A stretch of 43,728 bases of DNA. It comes from Pseudomonadota bacterium (lineage in GTDB: Bacteria; Pseudomonadota; Gammaproteobacteria; Steroidobacterales; Steroidobacteraceae). Every line of letters begins with the position of its first letter. Within the stretch, counting starts at the first letter, position 1. The position numbers were made by a program, and so were the translations under genes. Shown piece by piece: positions 1 through 7,679 of the stretch. The notes under the pieces are model-generated. The model searched no databases and was not told the origin of the DNA. It saw only the letters and a program-made list of their open reading frames with translations. The stretch is from positions 1-43,728 of the forward strand of contig CANGFJ010000003.1 in NCBI GenBank assembly GCA_947453065.1, read 5' to 3'.

Positions 1-29
1 TGACCGAATTCGGGGGTCGGAACAAAAGA

Positions 30-785
30 ATGAAACAGTTCACGCGTGTCGCAGCACTTACCACGACATTCCTGCTGGTCGCTTGCGCGCCGTCCAAGCC
101 GCCTGTCGATCCTGTGCGCGAGGCGGCCACCCAGCAGTGGGCGGCACTGGCCAAGCTCCCCGACTGGCGGGGCGTCTGGGAAGTGGACTGGCGCAACACG
201 CGCGGCATGCCGCCACGTCCGGCCATGAAGTTCACGCCCGCCTGGCAGGCGAAGGCCGACGCATTCAAGAAGAACCAGGCCAAAGGCGAGAACCTGCAGG
301 GCGAGGTGGCCAACTGTGTGCCGCCCGGCATGCCGGGCATCCTGACGCAGCCCTACCCCATCGAGTTCTTGTACCAGCCGGGCAAGGTCGTGATGCTGAC
401 CGAGGCCTACATGCAGGCCCGCCAGCTGTGGACCGATGGCCGCAAACACCCTGAGGATCCAGACCTGACGTTCAACGGGCATTCGGTGGCCCACTGGGAG
501 GGCGACACGCTCGTGATCGACACCGTTGGCCTCACTGCGCAAAACCGCATCGGACCTGGCATTGGCCATAGCGAAAAGTTGCACATCGTCGAACGCATCA
601 AGCGGGCCGACAAGGACTGGCTGGAGATCGAAACGACGCTGACCGACCCCGAGGTCCTGGCAGAGCCGTACACGAGCACGACGTCCTACCGGCACCTGGA
701 TGACGAGCTGCGCGAATACATCTGCGCCGAGAACAATCACGACAGCGCGGACGCCAAAGGCCGTCCGGGCATCACCCTGGAGTGA
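30..785 (+). CDS. Hypothetical lipoprotein
   Basis: ORF with N-terminal signal peptide and lipobox-like LLVAC|A; stop overlaps the next ORF start (GTGA), suggesting coupling. Confidence 0.8.
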   Translation: MKQFTRVAALTTTFLLVACAPSKPPVDPVREAATQQWAALAKLPDWRGVWEVDWRNTRGMPPRPAMKFTPAWQAKADAFKKNQAKGENLQGEVANCVPPGMPGILTQPYPIEFLYQPGKVVMLTEAYMQARQLWTDGRKHPEDPDLTFNGHSVAHWEGDTLVIDTVGLTAQNRIGPGIGHSEKLHIVERIKRADKDWLEIETTLTDPEVLAEPYTSTTSYRHLDDELREYICAENNHDSADAKGRPGITLE

Positions 786-1171
786 CTTCAACCATGCAAC
801 GCAAGATTCTGGCCGCTGTGGCGGCGCTGACTGTCAGCGGGGCCGCCGTGGCGCATCATTCCACCGCGATGTTCGACTTCCAGAAGACCATCGAGCTCAC
901 CGGCACGGTGAAGGACTTCCAGTGGACGAACCCGCACACCTGGACCAACGTCACCCTGGAAGGCAGCAAGGCCACAGGGGTCTATGGCCTGGAGGGCATG
1001 AGCCCGAACTACCTCTCGCGCAACGGCTGGACCAAGCGCACGCTGAAGCCGGGCGACAAGATCACCTTTGAAGTCCATCCGCTGAAAGATGGGCGCAAGG
1101 GCGGCTTCATGGTGAGCGCAAAGCTCGCCGACGGGACGGTGCTCTACAACCTGCCGCGGCGCCCGCAATAG
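782..1171 (+). CDS. DUF6152-like small secreted protein
   Basis: Signal peptide followed by AHHSTAMFD...ELTGTVKDFQWTNPHTW, typical of the DUF6152 family; start is GTG 782 or ATG 794. Confidence 0.75.
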   Translation: MTSTMQRKILAAVAALTVSGAAVAHHSTAMFDFQKTIELTGTVKDFQWTNPHTWTNVTLEGSKATGVYGLEGMSPNYLSRNGWTKRTLKPGDKITFEVHPLKDGRKGGFMVSAKLADGTVLYNLPRRPQ

Positions 1172-1197
1172 CCTCAGACGACCTGTTTCGCGGTTTT

Positions 1198-1238
1198 GGG
1201 ATCCCGAATTGACTTTACGGGATCCCGTGGGCCAAGAT
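1198..1238 (+). promoter_or_regulatory. Putative promoter/operator of the GntR-ligM unit
   Basis: TTGACT (1209-1214), 18-bp spacer, CAAGAT (1233-1238); two GGGATCCC palindromes at 1198-1205 and 1219-1226, 21 bp apart, flank the -35 element. Confidence 0.55.
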
Positions 1239-1247
1239 CGCCGCCCC

Positions 1248-1952
1248 ATGAGTACCCACCTCATCCAGGCCATCGTGCGCATCCGCGAAATGATCCTTCG
1301 CGGCGAGCTGGCACCCGGTCAGCGCGTAGCCGAGGCCCCGCTGGCGGAACTGCTCGGCATGTCGCGAACCCCCGTCCGCCAGGCGCTTCCCATGCTGGCC
1401 CAGGAGGGCCTGCTGGCCGAGCACGGCACGCGCGGTTTCGTGGTGCGCGCCTTTACGGTGGATGACGTCCTGGATGCCATTGACGTCCGCGCTGCCCTGG
1501 AAGGCCTGGCCGCCCGCCGGGTCGCCGAGCGCGGCGCCTCCAAGGCCCTGCTGCGCGCGCTGCGCGATTGCCTGGAGGATGGCGACGCCATCCTGGACAA
1601 GCGCCACGTCGAAGAGAGCGACGAAGCCCGCTACGCGGACATGAACCAGCGCTTTCATGCGCTCATCCTGAACGAAGCCGCCAGCCCGATCCTGGCCGAG
1701 GCCGTCGAGCGCAACAACCGCGTGCCGTTCGCCGGTCCGCAGGCGCTGGCCTTTGACGGCGGCCAGCTGGACCGCATGTACGACCAGCTGCGCTATGCGC
1801 ACCACCAGCATCACAGTCTTGTTGAGGCTTTCGAACGCGGCCAGGGTGCGCGGGCGGAGAGCCTGATGCGCGAACACGCGCATGTTGTCGAAGAGAGCAT
1901 CAATCTGGCCGCACTTCCGGTGGCACCCATTTTTACCAAGGAGAAAGCATGA
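1248..1952 (+). CDS. GntR family transcriptional regulator, FCD domain (VanR-like candidate)
   Basis: N-terminal wHTH (IREMILRGELAPGQRVAEAPLAELLGMSRTPVRQAL) plus FCD-type helical C-terminal domain; ATG 1248 preferred over the TTG at 1209. Stop overlaps the next start (ATGA). Confidence 0.88.
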   Translation: MSTHLIQAIVRIREMILRGELAPGQRVAEAPLAELLGMSRTPVRQALPMLAQEGLLAEHGTRGFVVRAFTVDDVLDAIDVRAALEGLAARRVAERGASKALLRALRDCLEDGDAILDKRHVEESDEARYADMNQRFHALILNEAASPILAEAVERNNRVPFAGPQALAFDGGQLDRMYDQLRYAHHQHHSLVEAFERGQGARAESLMREHAHVVEESINLAALPVAPIFTKEKA

Positions 1953-3376
1953 GCTTCAAGAACCTCGAAGAACGCATGAAGGCCGCCGGCGGCGCCGTCA
2001 GCATGCTCCGCGACTCGCAGTCGGGCCCGAACCCCTACCCGGTCAAGCTGCCTGAGTACACGAACTGGCGCGACGAGCAGTGGGCCTGGCAGAACACGGC
2101 CGTGCTGTTCAATCAGTCGTACCACATGACCGACCTGTACGTGTCGGGTCCGGACGCCTTCGAGCTCCTCGAGTCGCTGGGCATCAACAGCTTCAAGGGC
2201 TTCACCCCGGGCAAGGCCAAGCAGTATGTGCCGACCACCTGGGACGGCTACGTCATCGGCGACGTCATCCTGTGCTACCTCGCCCCTGAATACTTCAACC
2301 TGATCGGCCGTCCGCCGGTCGCCAACTGGGTGCAGTACCACGGCGAAACGGGCACGAAGAAGGACGGCTCGAAGTGGAACGTGACCTTCGAGCGTGACGA
2401 GCGCTCGGCCTCGCGCCCGAACCCGACCGCCCGCAAGACCTATCGCTACCAGGTCCAGGGCCCGAACGCGATGAAGGTCATGACGGCCGTGCTGGGCGCG
2501 ACGCCGCCGGACCTGAAGTTCTTCAACATGTGCGAAGTCACGATCGCCGGCAAGCAGGTCACGGCGCTGCGCCACGGCATGGCTGGCCAGCCTGGCTTTG
2601 AGCTGTTCGGACCTTCGGAAGACGGCCAGGTCATCCTCGACGCGATCGTCGCGGCGGGCAAGGACTTCGGCCTGCGCCTGGTCGGCGCGCGCGCCTACTC
2701 GTCGAACACGCTGGAATCCGGCTGGATTCCGGGCCAGATGGCCGCCGTGTACTCGGGCGACGAGCGCATGCAGAAGTACCGCGAGTGGCTGCCGGCGAAC
2801 GGCTTCGAGGGCAACGCGTCGCTGGGCGGCTCGTACGTCTCGAACAACATCGATGACCACTACACCACGCCGCACGATCTGGGCTACGGCTTCATGATCA
2901 AGTTCGACCACGACTTCATCGGCCGCGAAGCGCTCGAGAAGATCGCGAACAACCAGCACCGCATCAAGGTCACGCTGGAGCTGAACGACGAGGACGTGGT
3001 CAAGGCCATCGCCTCGCAGTACGGCAAGGAAGGCGAGCGCGCCAAGTACTTCGACTTCCCGTCGGCTGTGTACTCGATGTACCCGCAGGACGCCGTGCTG
3101 TCGAAGGACGGCAGCAAGCAGGTCGGCGTGTCGACCTGGGTCGGCTACTCCTCGAACGAGCGCAAGGAACTGACGCTGGCTTACCTTGAGCCTGCGTCGG
3201 CCGTGCCGGGCACGGAAGTCGTGTTCGTGTGGGGCGAGTCGCCGAACTCGAAGAAGCCGACCGTGGAGCCGCACAAGCAGGTGCAGATCCGCGCCATCGT
3301 CTGCCCGGTGCCGTACGTGGCGTCGGTCCGCAGCGTTTACGCGGAAGGCAGCTGGCGCGAGAAGGGCAAGGCCTAA
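1949..3376 (+). CDS. ligM: Aminomethyltransferase-fold (GcvT-like) aromatic O-demethylase, LigM/DesA-like
   Basis: 475-aa GcvT-fold protein; length and overall character resemble tetrahydrofolate-dependent vanillate/3-O-methylgallate/syringate O-demethylases. Substrate not determinable from sequence alone. Confidence 0.7.
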   Translation: MSFKNLEERMKAAGGAVSMLRDSQSGPNPYPVKLPEYTNWRDEQWAWQNTAVLFNQSYHMTDLYVSGPDAFELLESLGINSFKGFTPGKAKQYVPTTWDGYVIGDVILCYLAPEYFNLIGRPPVANWVQYHGETGTKKDGSKWNVTFERDERSASRPNPTARKTYRYQVQGPNAMKVMTAVLGATPPDLKFFNMCEVTIAGKQVTALRHGMAGQPGFELFGPSEDGQVILDAIVAAGKDFGLRLVGARAYSSNTLESGWIPGQMAAVYSGDERMQKYREWLPANGFEGNASLGGSYVSNNIDDHYTTPHDLGYGFMIKFDHDFIGREALEKIANNQHRIKVTLELNDEDVVKAIASQYGKEGERAKYFDFPSAVYSMYPQDAVLSKDGSKQVGVSTWVGYSSNERKELTLAYLEPASAVPGTEVVFVWGESPNSKKPTVEPHKQVQIRAIVCPVPYVASVRSVYAEGSWREKGKA

Positions 3377-3391
3377 CAGCCTGACCGCCCG

Positions 3392-4585
3392 CTAGAGATC
3401 CAGGCGCCCCTGCTCGGGGCGCCTGTTTTCCAGGTCCAGCGCATCAATCAGCGCTGGAATCTGGTCCCGCACTGCAGAGAATCCTTTCGTGGCGTGCGGC
3501 CACACCCGGGCGTCATACGTCCGGCGCAGCGGCATCAGCCGCAGCTTGCGCATCGCGAGCCAGTTACCCGCATCCGACAGGGCCTCTTCCACCGGTCCCA
3601 CCGGCGCGCAGGCCGTCACCACGACACTCGCCCCCAGGCGCTCGGCCCATGCTGCCATGGCATCGCCATCCAGCGCAGGCAGCCGTTCGGCAGGCTGGCC
3701 AAACCATTCACTGGCACGCGCCATCGCATCAGCCAGCGCACCTTCCCCGAACGCCTCCCCCTGCGCGGATACAGGCAGCCCGACGGCATCCCTGGAGACA
3801 CGAGCGCCGGCAATACCCCGCACTTGGTGGCGGTCCAGGCCGAGACTTTCCGGATGCAGGTCCTCTTCGGTCAGCAGCAGGACAACAGGTCCAGCCGGCG
3901 GCTGGTTGCCGAGCCTGGGCAAGGCACGCTGCGGATGCGCCAGACGTTCCTGCAGGGGTGCCGCGTGTTCCTGCAGGCCCTGCGGCGCAAACCGCCCGCC
4001 CGTGCAGGCCTCGATGTTGGCGGCGCGGGCCAGATAGTGTTTGCCGACGGTGTGCAGCCCGGCGACCCAGCGCCAGGACAGGGTGTTGGAGGCCGGATCG
4101 GCATCCAGGAAATGCCGGTAGAGGAACTCTGCACCCAGCGGCCAGGGCAGGCGCAGCGTGAAGATCCAGATCGAGGCAAACCACATGCGCGCGTGATTAT
4201 GCAGATAACCAGTGACCTGCACTTCTGCCACCCACGCATCGAAACAATCGATGCCGGTGCGTCCTGCGGTGGCTGCCGCATAGTCCGTGGCCAGCGACTG
4301 GTCATGGGTCAGCTGTTGCTGTAGCGACAGCACGGTCCTGCGGTACTCACGCCACAGAGAAGGCCGCGCTTCCAGGTACCCTTTGAAGTAACCGCGCCAG
4401 AAGACTTCCTGGACGAACTTCTCTGCCGCCTGCGGCGTGTGTTGCGCCAGGACACTGCGCAGCAGTTCCTCTTCGGTGACCAGGCGGCGGCGCAGCCAGG
4501 GTGAGAGCTGCGAGACGTTGTCGTGATGCCCAATGCCGCGGTCTTCATTGCGCGTGGCCGCATAGGACTTGCCCGCACGCGGCAC
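3392..4585 (-). CDS. Photolyase/cryptochrome FAD-binding-domain protein with N-terminal FAD domain
   Basis: NVSQLSPWLRRRLVTEEELL...FVQEVFWRGYFKGYLE...GYLHNHARMWFASIWIF...FLDADPASNTLSWRWVAGLHTVGKHYLARAANI matches the photolyase FAD-domain signature. Frame stays open upstream to about 4663, so the true start may be upstream of GTG 4585. Confidence 0.8.
   Translation of the reverse strand: MPRAGKSYAATRNEDRGIGHHDNVSQLSPWLRRRLVTEEELLRSVLAQHTPQAAEKFVQEVFWRGYFKGYLEARPSLWREYRRTVLSLQQQLTHDQSLATDYAAATAGRTGIDCFDAWVAEVQVTGYLHNHARMWFASIWIFTLRLPWPLGAEFLYRHFLDADPASNTLSWRWVAGLHTVGKHYLARAANIEACTGGRFAPQGLQEHAAPLQERLAHPQRALPRLGNQPPAGPVVLLLTEEDLHPESLGLDRHQVRGIAGARVSRDAVGLPVSAQGEAFGEGALADAMARASEWFGQPAERLPALDGDAMAAWAERLGASVVVTACAPVGPVEEALSDAGNWLAMRKLRLMPLRRTYDARVWPHATKGFSAVRDQIPALIDALDLENRRPEQGRLDL
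3401..3429 (+). terminator. Rho-independent terminator downstream of ligM-like gene
   Basis: CAGGCGCCCC-TGCTC-GGGGCGCCTG followed by TTTT: perfect 10-bp stem, 5-nt loop. Lies inside the 3' end of the convergent photolyase-like CDS. Confidence 0.8.
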
Positions 4586-4646
4586 GAAGGCAGCGATGCG
4601 CCGCAGCCCCTCTGCGCGGGTCGGCGCGAAGGGGCTTAACGGTTCG

Positions 4647-5459
4647 TCAGACGTAGCGACGCCTCAGCAACTCGGCAGCCGACACGTCGAGCAGGTCGGC
4701 ACGACGCACTTCCTCGAAGCGGGCCAGCAGGTCTTCCGGACGCAGGCGGCGTTTTTCGGCACCACTGAAGTCCTGGATGATCTTGCCGCGATGGAGCATG
4801 ACCAAGCGGTCGCCATAGGTCACGGCCTGCTGCATCGAATGCGTCACCATCATGGTCGTGAGCCGGTCGCGGGCCACGATGCGGTCGGTGATGCGGATGA
4901 CCTGCTCGGCGCTGCGCGGATCCAGCGCTGCGGTGTGCTCATCGAGCAGGAGCATGCGCGGCTTGAGCCAGGTGGCCATGAGCAGGGTCAGGGCCTGTCG
5001 CTGGCCACCGGAGAGACTGCCGATGGCGTTGTCGAGACGGCTTTCCAGGCCCATGCCCAGGGTCTTCACGGTGTCGAGCATCTGCTGGCGCAGTCCGCCG
5101 CCCAGTGCCGGCGTCAGGCCACGCACTTTGCCCCGGCGCGATGCCAGCGCCAGGTTCTCGGCAATGGACAGGTGCGGTGCCGTGCCGCTGAACGGATTCT
5201 GGAAGACGCGGCCCACCAGCGAGGCGCGCTGGTGTTCGGGCCAGCGCGTCACGTCGTGGCCATCGATATCGATACGGCCTTCGTCCACGTAGAAGCCACC
5301 GGCCACGGCGTTGAGCAGGGTCGACTTGCCGGAGCCGTTGCTGCCAATGACGACGACAAACGAGCCTTCTTCAATCTTGAGGTTGATGCCCTGCAGCGAG
5401 CGGACTTCGTTGGCCGTGCCGGCGTTGAAAGTCTTGCGGATGTTCTGGACGTCAAGCAT
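4647..5459 (-). CDS. ABC transporter ATP-binding protein (COG1101-like, partner of TrpX-type systems)
   Basis: Walker A GSNGSGKST, signature LSGGQRQAL, Walker B MLLLDEHTAALDP; follows the permease with an 8-bp overlap. Confidence 0.9.
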   Translation of the reverse strand: MLDVQNIRKTFNAGTANEVRSLQGINLKIEEGSFVVVIGSNGSGKSTLLNAVAGGFYVDEGRIDIDGHDVTRWPEHQRASLVGRVFQNPFSGTAPHLSIAENLALASRRGKVRGLTPALGGGLRQQMLDTVKTLGMGLESRLDNAIGSLSGGQRQALTLLMATWLKPRMLLLDEHTAALDPRSAEQVIRITDRIVARDRLTTMMVTHSMQQAVTYGDRLVMLHRGKIIQDFSGAEKRRLRPEDLLARFEEVRRADLLDVSAAELLRRRYV

Positions 5460-6390
5460 GACGGGCCTCCGTGGGGGTGCGCAGACGGAGCTTCTTGATC
5501 AGGCCCGGTGACACGAGCGCCAGGAACACAAAGCCGGCAGTGATCAGCTTGAGGTCATTCGGGTCCAGGCCCCAGCGCAGGGCCACCGCCACGAGCAGGC
5601 GGAACAGCACCGAGCCAAAGATGGCGCCAGCCAGTAGGTGGCCCAGCTTGCCCGTGCCAATCAAGGCCTCGCCAATGATGACGCTGGCCAGGCCCCAGAC
5701 GAGCATGCCGATGCCCATCTGCACGTCGGCAAAGCCCTGGTACTGCGCCAGCAGTGCACCGGCGAGCGCGACCAGTCCATTGGACAGCGCGAGGCCGGCG
5801 GTGATCATGTTGCCGTCGCTGGCGCCGAGCGCACGGATCATCTGCGGGTTATCACCCGTGGCGCGCATCGCGGTGCCCAGGTGCGTGCGGAAGAACGCGA
5901 GCAAGGCGACCGCCACGGCCACCACGAACAGCAGCGTAACCGTGAGCACGGCGAGGTCGTTGACCGGCACCGGTCGACCGAGGAAGCGCACCGTCTCGCC
6001 CAGGCCAGTGGCTGCGCCCAGTTCACCCGCCCAGGTGACGAAGGTAGCCACCGACATCATTGGAATGTTGCTGCGCCCCATGATGTGCAGGTTGATGGAG
6101 TACAGCGCGGTCATCACGAGGATGCCGGACAGCAGCCCGTTGATCTTGAACCGCGTGTGCAGGATGCCGGTCACCGCACCGGCCGCCGCACCGGCCAGCA
6201 CCGCGATGGCCGTGGCGACCGCCGGGTTGTAGCCGTGCACGATCAGCGCCGCGGACACCGCAGCACCCAGCGTGACCGTGCCTTCGGCTGTCATGTCGGG
6301 GAAGGTGAAGATGCGGAAGCTGATCAGCACGCCGAGCGCAAGCAGCGACAGGATGATGCCGATCGTCAGGGCACTGAGCACCAGGCTCAT
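5452..6390 (-). CDS. ABC transporter permease (BPD_transp_2 / COG4120-like)
   Basis: Multi-TM protein starting MSLVLSALTIGIILSLLALGVLISFRIFTFPDMTAEGTVTLGAAVSA; ATG 6390 gives an ATGA overlap with the upstream gene. Confidence 0.87.
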   Translation of the reverse strand: MSLVLSALTIGIILSLLALGVLISFRIFTFPDMTAEGTVTLGAAVSAALIVHGYNPAVATAIAVLAGAAAGAVTGILHTRFKINGLLSGILVMTALYSINLHIMGRSNIPMMSVATFVTWAGELGAATGLGETVRFLGRPVPVNDLAVLTVTLLFVVAVAVALLAFFRTHLGTAMRATGDNPQMIRALGASDGNMITAGLALSNGLVALAGALLAQYQGFADVQMGIGMLVWGLASVIIGEALIGTGKLGHLLAGAIFGSVLFRLLVAVALRWGLDPNDLKLITAGFVFLALVSPGLIKKLRLRTPTEARHA

Positions 6391-7664
6391 GGCTGTTCTC
6401 CGGTAATGGCGACCAGCGGGGCGATCCACATCGCGCCACGGGTGAACCGACTTTCGATGCGTTCGCCCGGTTCGCGGTCATCGGCCAGCAGGTGCAGGAC
6501 CGACTCGGGCGTATCGCGTTCAAACAGCGGCAGCACCGCCTGCGACACCTGCAGCAGGCCGCGCTGCAAGGGGCGGAAGCGGAACGCAGCGGCGTGCACA
6601 TGCCCCAACTGCCCATCCTCGGCACCGAGGGGACGCAGGTAGGGGACCAGTGGTGCAGCCACATCCTGCGGCTGGGCCACGACGCCACAGGCCACCACCG
6701 ACATGCGGGCATGGGCCGGCTCTGTCGTGAAGGAGAGCCAGGTGCGAACGTCCGGGAAGGCGAGCGGATCGTCGCCGGCGGTCTTGGTGGCCGGTGAACG
6801 GCGCAGGCTCGCGCCGATCATGCCGGCGGATTCCGCGGCAATGACCACACACGCCGCGGGCGTTGCCGCCAGCTCGAGTGACAGGTCGATGAGCTCAGAG
6901 AGCGTGACGTGATCGCCCTCGGCATTGGGCTCGAAACGCACCAGCTGACTATAGGCGCCCGTGCAGCGCAGGCCGTAGAGCGCCTGCATGTCGGGCACGT
7001 AGTTGCCCTGGCTGAGCAGGGTGTCGCAGCTGTTGGAGCCATCGGCGGGCAGGCAGGCGGCGGCCCCTTCCACGGCGAGAAACTCGCCGAACCGACCCTG
7101 GCACTCGGCGAAGTCCGCACCAAATGCACCCAGCCCCAGGGTGACGCTGTGCGCGTCAATCGCGAGCTTGTGCGCATCGCTTGCGGCATACACGCGGTCA
7201 CTGGAATCCAGTGGCGCGCCAAAGCTGTGGCAGTTCATGCCTGAACCGGGCAGCGCGTAAACCTCATACCGTGCGGTACCGCGCTGCAGTTCGCGGGGGA
7301 GGACCGGCGGCGGCGCCGTGGTCGGCGTTGCGGCAGAAGGCGCCGCGGCGGCCACGGGCGCGGTGGCGGTCATCAGCAGCGTGGCGATGCCGGCCATCTC
7401 CAGCACCGTCAGCACATTGCCGGTGGGGCCCGCAATGACGAAGCTACCTTTGACCGTCTTGAATTTCTTGTAGGCACTGACCAGCACCCGGATGCCCAGG
7501 GAACTGACGTAGTCGATGCCTTCCATGCGCAGGCAGACGCGGTCGCTGCCCACGCGCATCAGGTCATCGAGCGCACGCGACAGGTGATCGGCCCAGTAGC
7601 CGTCAAGACGGCCCACCGCAATGAGTTCGGTGACGTCGCCAGATTGTTGGGTCGTGATTTCCAC
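6387..7664 (-). CDS. STAS domain fused through an Ala/Pro/Thr-rich linker to a C-terminal domain of unknown function
   Basis: N-terminal STAS (VTELIAVGRLDGYWADHLSRAL...MEGIDYVSSLGIRVLVSAYKKFK) with phosphorylatable Ser motif; linker AAAAPSAATPTTAPPPVLP; about 270-aa C-terminal region not recognised. Confidence 0.8.
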   Translation of the reverse strand: MEITTQQSGDVTELIAVGRLDGYWADHLSRALDDLMRVGSDRVCLRMEGIDYVSSLGIRVLVSAYKKFKTVKGSFVIAGPTGNVLTVLEMAGIATLLMTATAPVAAAAPSAATPTTAPPPVLPRELQRGTARYEVYALPGSGMNCHSFGAPLDSSDRVYAASDAHKLAIDAHSVTLGLGAFGADFAECQGRFGEFLAVEGAAACLPADGSNSCDTLLSQGNYVPDMQALYGLRCTGAYSQLVRFEPNAEGDHVTLSELIDLSLELAATPAACVVIAAESAGMIGASLRRSPATKTAGDDPLAFPDVRTWLSFTTEPAHARMSVVACGVVAQPQDVAAPLVPYLRPLGAEDGQLGHVHAAAFRFRPLQRGLLQVSQAVLPLFERDTPESVLHLLADDREPGERIESRFTRGAMWIAPLVAITGEQP

Positions 7665-7679
7665 TGACTGCTCCCGCGA

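Noticed and set aside
1811-3274. 487-aa minus-strand ORF opposite the ligM-like gene
   Set aside because: High-GC antisense shadow; the protein is low-complexity Arg/Val/Leu-rich and the plus-strand product is a clear family member.
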